Shown: one piece after another, positions 42,081-49,991 of the stretch
How the letters are laid out: every line of letters begins with the position of its first letter
Numbering within the stretch: position 1 is the first letter of the stretch
Assembly: GCA_965651905.1 (NCBI GenBank)
Contig: CBFGUG010000010.1
Coordinates: 62,001 to 126,000 of the forward strand
Source of the DNA: SZUA-265 sp965651905
GTDB taxonomy: Bacteria > Myxococcota_A > Polyangia > Polyangiales > Polyangiaceae
DNA: 64,000 nt
Direction of reading: 5' to 3'
The notes under the pieces: generated by a model
Databases searched by the model: none
What the model saw: only the letters and a program-made list of their open reading frames with translations
What the model was told of the DNA's origin: nothing
Translations under genes and position numbers: made by a program

Positions 42081-42845
42081 TCAGGGTGCGGCGGGTGTGA
42101 TCTTCACTTGCAACACGCCGTCCGAACGCTTGACGAGCGGCTTGATCGCCTGGTGATACCCGTAACCCGAAGCGCTCAGCTGCTTACCCGACACCCCACA
42201 CGACTCGAGCACGCGTAGGGCACCGACGGCGCGCCCAGCCGTGGCGTCCCACACGTTCGAGTACTCACGGCGCAGTATCGAGTTGGTCACCTTCTTGTCT
42301 TCGGTGTGTCCGCCAACCTCGACGCGACCCTCCGCACCTTTGAGCGCCTTGCCCAGGTTGCACAGCAGCGTACGCCCGGACTTGTGCGCCGTGGCTTCGT
42401 GGCTGTTGAAGATCTGCGTGTTGTCGATGGTGACGACGACGGCGTTGCCCTCTTCCTCGACCTTGGCGGACTTGCCCTCTATCTCCTTCGAAAGCTTTTC
42501 CTCGAGCTCTTTGACGAGCGTGGTGCGTTTGCTCTCGAGGCGCTCCTTGGCCTTGTCGATCGTCTCCAGCTTCGAGGCGAGTTCGTCGCGTTCTTTTTGG
42601 GTTTCCGCCAGCTGCTCCGTGGTCTTCTCGAGCTGCGTGCTGGTACCCGTGTGAGAAACACTCAGTGTTTCGTGTTCTTTGGCCAGCGCGCTGTGTGCAC
42701 TACTGAGCGGCGCGTAATACGCGAGCCCAAACGTGACGAGCGCGATCACGCTGAGTCCAGTGACGACTCGACTGGTGTTGAACACGCCACGTGAGCCACC
42801 GCTGTTGGCTGGCGACATTTCCGCAAAAGGATCTCTGGCCATCAT
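42081..42845 (-). CDS. OmpA/MotB-type protein with TM helix and coiled coil
   Basis: About 254 residues. One TM helix (VVTGLSVIALVTFGLAYYAP, about 27-46) is followed by a coiled coil (about 60-130: EKTTEQLAETQKERDELASK and KERLESKRTTLVKELEEKLS). The C-terminal OmpA-like peptidoglycan-binding domain (about 135-250) has VEVGGHTED, RREYSNVWDATAGRAVG and LSASGYGYHQ. It is likely anchored in the inner membrane, with the domain in the periplasm contacting peptidoglycan. It lacks the flagellar MotB plug. GGAGGA lies directly before two adjacent ATG codons; 42845 is given. It is divergent from the GYF gene. Confidence 0.85.
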   Translation of the reverse strand: MMARDPFAEMSPANSGGSRGVFNTSRVVTGLSVIALVTFGLAYYAPLSSAHSALAKEHETLSVSHTGTSTQLEKTTEQLAETQKERDELASKLETIDKAKERLESKRTTLVKELEEKLSKEIEGKSAKVEEEGNAVVVTIDNTQIFNSHEATAHKSGRTLLCNLGKALKGAEGRVEVGGHTEDKKVTNSILRREYSNVWDATAGRAVGALRVLESCGVSGKQLSASGYGYHQAIKPLVKRSDGVLQVKITPAAP

Positions 42846-43015
42846 TCCTCCAATGGGGGACGTTACCATAACGACGTTGACGCCGAAGATGGGAGCCGCA
42901 CTGTGAAATAGTGCCCCAGCGCCCGCCCGGAAACGGCACGAGACCCGAAAATCTCACGAAATGTGTTCGTTGTCAGTGGCTTTTTTCAGACCGACTGGCG
43001 CACGATGCGTGTTCG

Positions 43016-43041
43016 GGACACGTGATCAGGACGTGTGATCA
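43016..43041. promoter_or_regulatory. Two 13-bp direct repeats upstream of GYF gene
   Basis: GGACACGTGATCA (43016-43028) and GGACGTGTGATCA (43029-43041) follow each other without a gap and differ only at two bases. They lie 64 bases before the start of the GYF gene, in the divergent region shared with the OmpA-type gene. They could be a pair of regulator sites; 13 bases is not a whole helical turn, which argues against simple side-by-side binding. Confidence 0.35.
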
Positions 43042-43105
43042 GGCTTTGGATCGAGCCCCCATCGCTTGCTACCCGCTCACTGCAGGTTCAGGTAGCCTTA
43101 CGCGG

Positions 43106-44956
43106 ATGGCTGATGCACCCGCCCAAGAATCGGAACTGTGGCTCGTCAGTGTGGGCCCTGGCGACACGCGCCGCATGACGCTCGATCAGCTCGACCAAGC
43201 GTTCAGCGACGGCATGATCGACGAGGCGACGATGTTATGCGAAGTCGGCACCGAAGACTGGCAGCCGCTCTACGTGGTTGCAGGCCTCGAGCCACCAACA
43301 CGCGTGACTGCGCCAGGTTCACCCGCCCCACCACACTCACCGCCCGCGGCGGAATCACCACAGGCGCCAACCGAGCCCAACGCACCGACGCACTCCTACC
43401 GCGCGCCCGCGCCGACGGAAATTGGACCGCCCACGGCCGCCAACTTCGCCGTGCCCGACCAGCCCAGCGCCCCTGACCGGGCCAACGTCGACGTCGACGC
43501 CGATGACGCGGAAACGGAAATCACCAAACTCCCCAGCGAAAAACAAAAGCAAGCCGCCATCGCCAACAGCGCGGCGTCCACGTCGAGCAGTTCAGCTGGC
43601 GCATTCAAGGTGCCGACGCCTGGTCAACCGCGCGCGAACGCTCTTGGCGTGCCACGCCCCGCTGGCATGCGCGTCCCAGGCGCAGGTTTGTCACGCGGTA
43701 AGGTCGGGGCGCGCAAATCTGGCGGTTTCAGAGTGCCGACCCCCGACGCTCCCGCGCAGGCTCTACCCAGCCGCAGTAACCCGCCACAAGCCGCCAGCGT
43801 GAGCCCCTTGACCGCGAAACCGCTGAGCAGTCGACCACCGGCACCAGCGAGTCGACCGCCCTCACCAGCGGTGAGCAGCAGTGTACCTGCAGCGCCACGC
43901 AGTGTCGCGCCCCCGCTGCCCGCCTCGTTCACCAACCCCACGCCTGTCGCGGCATCGGGGTCTGGCGTGGCCGCTCCCCAAACAGAGCCGACGACAACCA
44001 AGGCAGCCGCGCTCGACTCACCATTTTCAGGCATGCCCGTCGCCAGCGTCAAGCGACCGGGCGAGAGCTCACCCGAAACCCCGGCGGCGCAAACCGAAGG
44101 CCCCGCGGAAGCCCAGCCCGAACGCCCAGCCACCGCGGAAGTTGCGCCAGCCCCCGCGGCGCCGCTCGACGTCGATCCAGAACCAGCTGCGGGCAGCGAG
44201 CCGACGAGCACAGCGCCGTCGCCAGCCACTGCTGCTCTTGGAACTCCCAGCGTGACTCCACCTCACGATCCTGCGTTGGGTGTTCCAGCGCCAACCCCAG
44301 GCGGACCACAGAGCAAAGCGCCACCCTTGCCCAACAATGCCTTCGCTCACCTCTCTTCGCCCCCAGTAGCTGACTCATCCGTCGGTCTGAGCAGCGCCGC
44401 GGTCGCGCCCGGGGTTACCCCGAGTCATGCTCCCATCAGTCCCTCCCCCGTGCAAGTCGTCGGGCAGTCCGTCGCCAACGCGCAGCCCGCTCTATCGGCA
44501 GCAACCGCGAACCCCGACAGCACAGTTTCCAGTAGCCTGGCCCCCGGCAGCCTGGCCCCCGGCAGCCTGGCGCCCAGCGGCATGCCGTCCGGGGCTCCCC
44601 CTGCGGCGACGCTCGGAATGGTCAATCCCTCCGCTCCGCCGATGGTCGCCGCGGGTGTCCCCGCACAGGTTGCCACCGATCTGGATGAGAACCCCTTCGC
44701 CAAACCCAAAGCCACAGGCATGGGTCGTGCTGAAAAACTGGTACTCGCAGCGGCCTGCTTGCTCTCGTTACTGCTCATCTTGAACCGCAACGGAGTTTTG
44801 TTCGGCATCGCCAAGTCCGTGGGAGCCGAGTCGACTTACACCAGCATCGATGGCGCCCTCGGCGGGCCATCGTTGAACACGGAACGCGGCGTGCAGCAGT
44901 TCGTCGAGCGAATCAAATCGAACACCAACGCACCGCAAGCGGAAAGTAGCCCGTAG
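43106..44956 (+). CDS. GYF_2-domain protein with long disordered linker and C-terminal TM
   Basis: About 616 residues. A GYF_2-type domain occupies residues ~8-60: ELWLVSVGPGDTRRMTLDQL then FSDGMIDEATMLCEVGTEDW. A Pro/Ala-rich, probably disordered region of about 470 residues follows, then one TM helix (KLVLAAACLLSLLLILNRNG, about 530-550) and a short tail. GYF_2 is a bacterial protein-protein interaction domain often fused to membrane proteins. The N-terminal domain is probably cytoplasmic. The ATG at 43106 fits the domain start; the frame upstream is not protein-like. Confidence 0.78.
   Translation: MADAPAQESELWLVSVGPGDTRRMTLDQLDQAFSDGMIDEATMLCEVGTEDWQPLYVVAGLEPPTRVTAPGSPAPPHSPPAAESPQAPTEPNAPTHSYRAPAPTEIGPPTAANFAVPDQPSAPDRANVDVDADDAETEITKLPSEKQKQAAIANSAASTSSSSAGAFKVPTPGQPRANALGVPRPAGMRVPGAGLSRGKVGARKSGGFRVPTPDAPAQALPSRSNPPQAASVSPLTAKPLSSRPPAPASRPPSPAVSSSVPAAPRSVAPPLPASFTNPTPVAASGSGVAAPQTEPTTTKAAALDSPFSGMPVASVKRPGESSPETPAAQTEGPAEAQPERPATAEVAPAPAAPLDVDPEPAAGSEPTSTAPSPATAALGTPSVTPPHDPALGVPAPTPGGPQSKAPPLPNNAFAHLSSPPVADSSVGLSSAAVAPGVTPSHAPISPSPVQVVGQSVANAQPALSAATANPDSTVSSSLAPGSLAPGSLAPSGMPSGAPPAATLGMVNPSAPPMVAAGVPAQVATDLDENPFAKPKATGMGRAEKLVLAAACLLSLLLILNRNGVLFGIAKSVGAESTYTSIDGALGGPSLNTERGVQQFVERIKSNTNAPQAESSP
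44534..44578 (+). repeat. Three tandem 15-bp units coding SLAPG
   Basis: Units at 44534, 44549 and 44564 (last imperfect) code S-L-A-P-G inside the linker of the GYF-domain gene. Confidence 0.85.
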
Positions 44957-45004
44957 AGGCACCGCAAAGAAACCCTGCCCTCCACCTCGACGAACCAAGC
45001 AACC

Positions 45005-45484
45005 TTGACTGAACGTTACTCGGGCCCCAATCACGACGGCCATTCCCGCGACTGCCCCTACCCGACGAGCCGCCTCGCGCCCAGCGTAAATTTGGTACAG
45101 GTAGCCGAGCAGATCGAAAAAGCCTCGGAGAGCATCGCGCATCAGACGACCGCGCAGCTACGTCTGATCGCCGAACAGATCCGCCATTTGCAGGACCAGG
45201 CGCGAGGGCTGCTCGACAAAGCCCGCATCGACGTGGCGCTCCACCAAGCCAAGTGCAGCTTTCAGAAGAAAGCCGGCACCACCTACCACCTGTACGCTAG
45301 AGCAGACGGTGAGTCGTTCCTGTCGATGTTATCCCCGAGCGATCATGGCGGCTGTCCGCCCCACGAGTATCTCGGCAGCTACCGCCTAGAGCCTGACCAA
45401 ACCTGGACGGACGAACGTCACACATCGCGGAGCCCGGAGCCCCTCGACATGAAGCTGCTCACGGGCGATACCCCCGCGCGCTGA
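45005..45484 (+). CDS. DUF2452 protein (C1orf50-like)
   Basis: A 159-residue protein. The DUF2452 pattern is clear: an N-terminal helical part (LRLIAEQIRHLQDQARGLLD), then ALHQAKCSFQKKAGTTYHLY and FLSMLSPSDHGGCPPHEYLG, then SYRLEPDQTW. The family is shared by bacteria and eukaryotes (human C1orf50) and its function is unknown. The start is a TTG at 45005, 48 bases after the GYF stop; the exact start is uncertain. No signal peptide. Confidence 0.82.
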   Translation: MTERYSGPNHDGHSRDCPYPTSRLAPSVNLVQVAEQIEKASESIAHQTTAQLRLIAEQIRHLQDQARGLLDKARIDVALHQAKCSFQKKAGTTYHLYARADGESFLSMLSPSDHGGCPPHEYLGSYRLEPDQTWTDERHTSRSPEPLDMKLLTGDTPAR

Positions 45485-45728
45485 CCGCGCGCCGACCCTG
45501 AGCACTTCGGCCAGTCATTCTAGCTGCGCGACGGGCTCGTCACGCAAATTCGCAAGCATCACCCAACGATGAAGCTCCGTGCAGAGCCTGCCTAACGCAA
45601 CGTTCCCGTCTGCAGGCGTTCGCTAACTCGCGTCGTAACCCAGCGCCCGCGGGTTGGCCATACTGCGCGTTTTTCCGCCCGCGTGCGACAGCCACCGCCA
45701 ACCGCTGACGACGCGATCGAAGCAACTT

Positions 45729-46763
45729 TCAACTGCTGAGCCCTACTCGACGGCGCGCCAGCAGACACGCATCCCCCGCGATCGGAAACTCGGCGCACGA
45801 GCGCGGCCGCTCGTCATAGTGCTTGCAACGATACGGTGTGCTTTCGGCGCCGTCGCCCACCAGCGCCAAGCAGCGACCGTCAGGGCGCGGCACGATGAGC
45901 CCGAGGGACACCTTCTTGACCAAGTCTGGGTGGCGGTCGGCGAACACGTCTCGCGGGCGCACCTGCACCAAGTCGAACCCCTCGCGGCAACATGCGCCAC
46001 AACTCGCGCAGTCGGCGTCCTGCAACTGCGGCTCCCACTTCTCGCAGGCGCGTTCGTCGTCTTGCACCTTCTTGCCGAGACCCTGGTCGTTTTTGCTGCG
46101 ACGACAGCGAAGCGCGCCGTGGGAGGTATACGACCAAGTGCACGCTCCACACGAAAGCTCCGCGCTTGCGTGAAGCAGCAGGCCCGTGCTGTGACGTGCC
46201 TTCGTGCGCGACCAGAGTGAATCGTCGCTGGCCCACTGTCGCGTCACGTCGGCGATGGCTGCGGTGGCTTTCAGCGCCGCGTGTAACACGTCGTGATAAG
46301 GCGCGCGTTGACTTCGCTGATGCGCTTGTTGCGCGATGGGCACGGCAGGATCACCATCGTCGACCAGGGGGTTTTCAGGCAGCGCGTCCCAATACGGCCG
46401 CCACTCCGTGGTCACCGCCATGAAGTTGCGCAACCCGTACGGGTCGGCGAGGGTTGCCTGCAAGCGATGGGTAGCGTGCTCGTACACCAAGTCTTCTTGG
46501 TTCGTGTTGGTCAGCCCCCAGTCGAGATCGTGGCGCCTGTCACCTGCGACCAGCGCATGACACAGCTCGTGAAAAATCATCTGCGCCAAACAATCATCAG
46601 CGTCGAAGTCTTCGGCCCGCGCGAGCGACAGCGTATCTTGACCATTCCACGACGCGTAAACGTCACCGCTACGCTCGACGCGGATCCCCAGACGCTCCGC
46701 GGCTCTGAGCCAAATCAAGTCGACCGGATCTACGTACTCCGAATCGATCTTTCGCTGGCTCAT
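45729..46763 (-). CDS. HExxH metallopeptidase-like domain fused to YkgJ cysteine cluster
   Basis: About 344 residues. The N-terminal half has FHELCHALV near residue 65, an HExxH zinc motif. Residues ~215-260 are Cys-rich (LSCGACTW). The C-terminal 100 residues are YkgJ-like: CASCGACCREGF near 257, then RCKHYDERPRSCAEFP near 317, with Cys positions for a metal or Fe-S cluster. Fusions of a protease-like fold to this domain are not familiar to me. It lies 13 bases downstream of the VAT-1-like gene on the same strand, so probably one transcript. The GGGGGAG before the ATG is a fair ribosome-binding site. Confidence 0.7.
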   Translation of the reverse strand: MSQRKIDSEYVDPVDLIWLRAAERLGIRVERSGDVYASWNGQDTLSLARAEDFDADDCLAQMIFHELCHALVAGDRRHDLDWGLTNTNQEDLVYEHATHRLQATLADPYGLRNFMAVTTEWRPYWDALPENPLVDDGDPAVPIAQQAHQRSQRAPYHDVLHAALKATAAIADVTRQWASDDSLWSRTKARHSTGLLLHASAELSCGACTWSYTSHGALRCRRSKNDQGLGKKVQDDERACEKWEPQLQDADCASCGACCREGFDLVQVRPRDVFADRHPDLVKKVSLGLIVPRPDGRCLALVGDGAESTPYRCKHYDERPRSCAEFPIAGDACLLARRRVGLSS

Positions 46764-46776
46764 ACGCTCCCCCGAG

Positions 46777-47865
46777 TCACGTCGACGTTTCCTGCGTCGA
46801 GGGGAGCACGTCCCGTGTGTCGACCACTGGCGAGTTCGAGCGCAGCAGCAACTTGCCCGTGGTCGAACCACTCTCGAGCGCGCGTTGAGCCTCGGCGACC
46901 GCCTCCAAATCGAACTCTTGCACGGGCAGGGGCCGCACCGCGCCGCTGCCGAACCATCCGAACAGTTCGTCGAATGCCTCGGACATGATGTGCAGGCTGT
47001 CGAACAGGTACGAAAGGTTGAAGGCCATCACCGACTTGTTCTCGTTCGTCAGTCGCAGCGGCTGAAAACGCGGAGTCGCCAGGTAACTACGAACCAACTT
47101 CGGCCAGCTGGGTTTACCGCGACCGCGCACGAGCATGGAACCAAAGCCGTAAACCACCAGACGTCCCATCGGGCGCAAGCTGTCGTAACTTCGCTGCAGG
47201 GTCTCCGAACCGTTCGGATCGAGCACGACGTCTACGCCCTCGGGTGCCACACCACGGAGCTCGGACCACAGGTCGCTGCGGCTCTTGTCGATCACGGCGT
47301 GGGCCCCGTACTCTTCGGCCACCTGTCGCTTGTGCGACGCACCCACGACGGCGATCGGGTCACAACCGCACGCCCGCGCGATTTGAATTGCGGCCAGACC
47401 TACGCCGCCGGCCCCCGAGTGCACCAGCACGCGCATGCCCGGACGCAACTTGCACAGCTCGCGCAGCGCATACCACGCCGTCAGAAACGCGACAGGCACG
47501 GCACCTGCTTGCTCCAAGCTCACACCATTGGGCAGCTCCCTCAGCTGAGCTCGGGGCACACGAACCTCGGACGCGTAGGCACCAAAGCGCACTACCCCCA
47601 TCACCTGCTGCCCGACCTGCAGCGAGTCGACCCCTGCGCCCAGCTCTTGCACTATCCCCGAAAACTCGAACCCCGGCGTGATCGGCCAGCCCACGTACTC
47701 CGCGGCGGACTGATACAGCCCCATACGCACGACACAGTCGGCAAAGTTCACGCCAATGCCTCGTGTGGCCACCCGAACTTCACCTGCCTCCAAGCGCTGA
47801 GCTGGTACGTCTACGACGCGCAACTGCTCATACCCCCCCGCTTTGTCTATCTGTACCTTGCGCAC
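46777..47865 (-). CDS. Quinone oxidoreductase / VAT-1-like MDR protein
   Basis: About 362 residues of the medium-chain dehydrogenase/reductase superfamily, without the zinc ligands of alcohol dehydrogenases. The N-terminal GroES-like half shows GEVRVATRGIGVNFADCVVR; the Rossmann half shows VLVHSGAGGVGLAAIQIARA near residue 135 and VVLDPNGSETLQRSYDSLRP near 200. It resembles VAT-1 homologues and bacterial NADPH:quinone oxidoreductases. The GTG at 47865 begins the conserved part (VRKVQIDKAGGYEQLRVVDV). Upstream of the HExxH/YkgJ gene and divergent from the EEP lipoprotein. Confidence 0.88.
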   Translation of the reverse strand: MRKVQIDKAGGYEQLRVVDVPAQRLEAGEVRVATRGIGVNFADCVVRMGLYQSAAEYVGWPITPGFEFSGIVQELGAGVDSLQVGQQVMGVVRFGAYASEVRVPRAQLRELPNGVSLEQAGAVPVAFLTAWYALRELCKLRPGMRVLVHSGAGGVGLAAIQIARACGCDPIAVVGASHKRQVAEEYGAHAVIDKSRSDLWSELRGVAPEGVDVVLDPNGSETLQRSYDSLRPMGRLVVYGFGSMLVRGRGKPSWPKLVRSYLATPRFQPLRLTNENKSVMAFNLSYLFDSLHIMSEAFDELFGWFGSGAVRPLPVQEFDLEAVAEAQRALESGSTTGKLLLRSNSPVVDTRDVLPSTQETST

Positions 47866-47993
47866 GTTTCGGCTGGTCGTAGTGGAGCCAGCCCAGTCGC
47901 GCAAACACAACTCCCCCTCGCCCGCGATTTCACTGTGAGCTCGCCGACCTCAGCCCAGCAGGACTGGTCGATGCCGTCGCAGATTCTGGGGAA

Positions 47994-48022
47994 TTGGAGA
48001 CGGGGTTTGCTCCCCCGTCCAA
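47994..48022. promoter_or_regulatory. GC-rich hairpin in divergent promoter region
   Basis: TTGG-AG-ACGGGG (47994-48005) pairs with CCCCGTCCAA on the right arm (to 48022), with a 2-base bulge, around a short TTTGCT loop. It lies between the VAT-1-like gene (minus) and the EEP gene (plus, start 48055). Regulatory role possible, unproven. Confidence 0.35.
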
Positions 48023-48054
48023 TCTCTCGCTATGGTGCCCAGACAATCGCACCA

Positions 48055-49200
48055 ATGGGCCACACCGCGTTACGACCCTCGGCTCGACGGGCCATCGAAA
48101 GCGTACGGCAAGCAACTTCGTGCTTCGCGGGGGTCACGCTCGGGCTGCTCGCAGGCTGTTCGTCGCTCGGCTGTGATCCGTTCCACGCAGAGTTCGCCCC
48201 GATCGAAAAGGCGGAAGTCTACCGCGCAAAGGATCCCGACCCACCGCCGACCGGACGCAACGCGTTGAAGGTGCTCACCTACAACATCAAGTTCGGCGGT
48301 GGACGCATCGACTTCTTCTTCGATTGTCACGGCGATGCGGTACTGATGTCGAGCAAGCAGGTTCGACGCCACCTGGACGATCTCGCTGAACTACTCCGCG
48401 AACTCGACCCCGACGTGGTGTTCTTGCAAGAAGTCGACGTCAACTCCAAGCGCAGTGCCTATGTCGACCAACTGCAGTACCTGCTCGATCACACGGACCT
48501 CAATCACGCCGTCTACGCGTCGGCGTGGAGAGTCGACTTCATCCCCAGTGAGGGTCTGGGACCGATGGACTCGGGCAACGCCATCGCTTCCAAGTACCCG
48601 CTATCCGAAGCTACGCGTATCGCTCTCCCGCTTCGCGATGATCAGCCGAGTTTGGATCGCTACTTCTACCTGAGACGCAACCTGCTCACCGCAACCCTCG
48701 AGCTCGGACGGGGGCGAGCTTCGGTGAAGTTGCTGGCCACTCACACCGAAGCCTACTCGAAGGACGGCACCAAGCTGAAGCAGATCCGCCGTTTCGAAGA
48801 CGAGCTCGCGGCCCTGTCCAAAGACAGCATCGTGATCGGGGCGGGTGACTTGAACACGCTGCCCCCTGGCTCGATCAAACAACACGACTTCGACGACTCA
48901 GTGTGCGAGGGTGAGTTCGAAGCTGATGACTTTCGCGCCGAAGAGGATTGGCTGGAGTCACTCTACGACCGTTATCATCCCGCCATTCCCCTGAACCTGT
49001 ACGCCGAAAACAACTCCGCCTATCTGACTCACACGACGTCCGCCGACGGCTTCTGGAATCGCAAGCTGGACTACATCTTCAGCAACGCGGAGCTCACGAA
49101 CGGCACGGTGGTTCAAGACGAGCAGAGCGTCGGTATCGCCACCATGCCGCTCTCCGATCATGCGCCAGTTGGTGCGACCATGAACATCGAGGGCCTGTGA
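48055..49200 (+). CDS. Endonuclease/exonuclease/phosphatase-family lipoprotein
   Basis: About 381 residues. The signal peptide ends in LLAGC near residue 38. The EEP core follows: LTYNIKFGG near 68, VVFLQEVDVNSKRS near 122, LLATHTEAY near 228, GAGDLNTLPPG near 262, and SDHAPVGATM at the C-terminus. This is the Mg2+-dependent fold of DNase I, sphingomyelinases and inositol phosphatases. As a surface or periplasmic lipoprotein it could act on DNA, phospholipids or nucleotides. Upstream sequence in the same frame belongs to the antisense of the MDR gene. Its stop overlaps the next start (GTGA). Confidence 0.87.
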   Translation: MGHTALRPSARRAIESVRQATSCFAGVTLGLLAGCSSLGCDPFHAEFAPIEKAEVYRAKDPDPPPTGRNALKVLTYNIKFGGGRIDFFFDCHGDAVLMSSKQVRRHLDDLAELLRELDPDVVFLQEVDVNSKRSAYVDQLQYLLDHTDLNHAVYASAWRVDFIPSEGLGPMDSGNAIASKYPLSEATRIALPLRDDQPSLDRYFYLRRNLLTATLELGRGRASVKLLATHTEAYSKDGTKLKQIRRFEDELAALSKDSIVIGAGDLNTLPPGSIKQHDFDDSVCEGEFEADDFRAEEDWLESLYDRYHPAIPLNLYAENNSAYLTHTTSADGFWNRKLDYIFSNAELTNGTVVQDEQSVGIATMPLSDHAPVGATMNIEGL

Positions 49201-49991
49201 GCAGCGCATCCTTTCGCCTGCTCTGGCTGGCGTCGATGCTGACGTGCATGTCTGCGACCGTGAGCAACACGGCAAACGCCACCCCGCAATCCTTCGCACG
49301 CTGGTCGAACGAAAGCGCACTGACGACCTTCGAAGATCGCATGGAGTTCGGAGTGACGTCAGACAGTAGCTGGGCGGTGAGTAAACGCGTCGAGCTGCGG
49401 ACGCACCCGCTCGTCAGCTTGATCGCCCCACGACTCAGCGGCAAAGTGCGCTGGCTGGACCACGGCCCCTGGCATGTCAGCAGTGAACACTCGGCGTGGT
49501 ACCCGACGCTGCTCTTGGATTTGGTCGCCAAAGAGGGTACGGGCGGGCTGCTGCCTCCCGATGCGCAGGTTCCCCAAGCGCTGATCGTCGGCTCCGACCT
49601 GATTGTCAGTTGGTCCTTCGGGCGCTGGCACTGGCTGACGCTACGCGGAGGTGCCGAAGTCGGTCCGCGCAGCGGCGACGCCACGCTGCTCGACTTTCCG
49701 TTCCTGTACAATCGAGTGACCGTGCTCAACTCTTCGGTACAGCCCAGCATGGCCTTGGCGGTCACGGGTTCACTCGTGCCGCGGCTAGACTACGAAATCC
49801 GCTCGGACTACCGCTGGCTCAACCTGACGGAGTTCGACGACACCTACGCGTGGGAGAACGAACTGGACGTCGGCTGGTCGCTGTCGGAACGCTGGCGGAT
49901 CTCAGTCGGGGCACGGACTGCGCTCGCGCGCTTTCCGATCGGCGAGCGCTTTCACTGGTTTCCAGTCGTGGACCTGAGGTTCTCGCCATAG
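49197..49991 (+). CDS. Predicted outer-membrane beta-barrel-like protein
   Basis: A 264-residue protein starting at GTG 49197, overlapping the EEP stop by 4 bases. Residues 1-27 form a signal peptide (ending near NTANA). The remainder alternates hydrophobic and polar residues with many Trp, Tyr and Arg at strand ends (YEIRSDYRWLNLTEFDDTYA, WENELDVGWSLSERWRISVG) and ends in DLRFSP, fitting beta strands of an outer-membrane protein. The 3' end overlaps the convergent activator gene by 40 bases. Probably works with the EEP lipoprotein in the envelope. Confidence 0.65.
   Translation: MSSASFRLLWLASMLTCMSATVSNTANATPQSFARWSNESALTTFEDRMEFGVTSDSSWAVSKRVELRTHPLVSLIAPRLSGKVRWLDHGPWHVSSEHSAWYPTLLLDLVAKEGTGGLLPPDAQVPQALIVGSDLIVSWSFGRWHWLTLRGGAEVGPRSGDATLLDFPFLYNRVTVLNSSVQPSMALAVTGSLVPRLDYEIRSDYRWLNLTEFDDTYAWENELDVGWSLSERWRISVGARTALARFPIGERFHWFPVVDLRFSP

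Noticed and set aside
42072..42093. CGCCGC/GCGGCG hairpin between the caspase-fold and OmpA-type genes
   Set aside because: A 6-bp GC stem overlapping a stop codon is common by chance here; no T tract.
46885..48054. Long in-frame extension upstream of the EEP lipoprotein, giving a 771-residue frame
   Set aside because: It is antisense to the well-supported VAT-1-like gene, and the lipoprotein signal at 48055 gives a better start.
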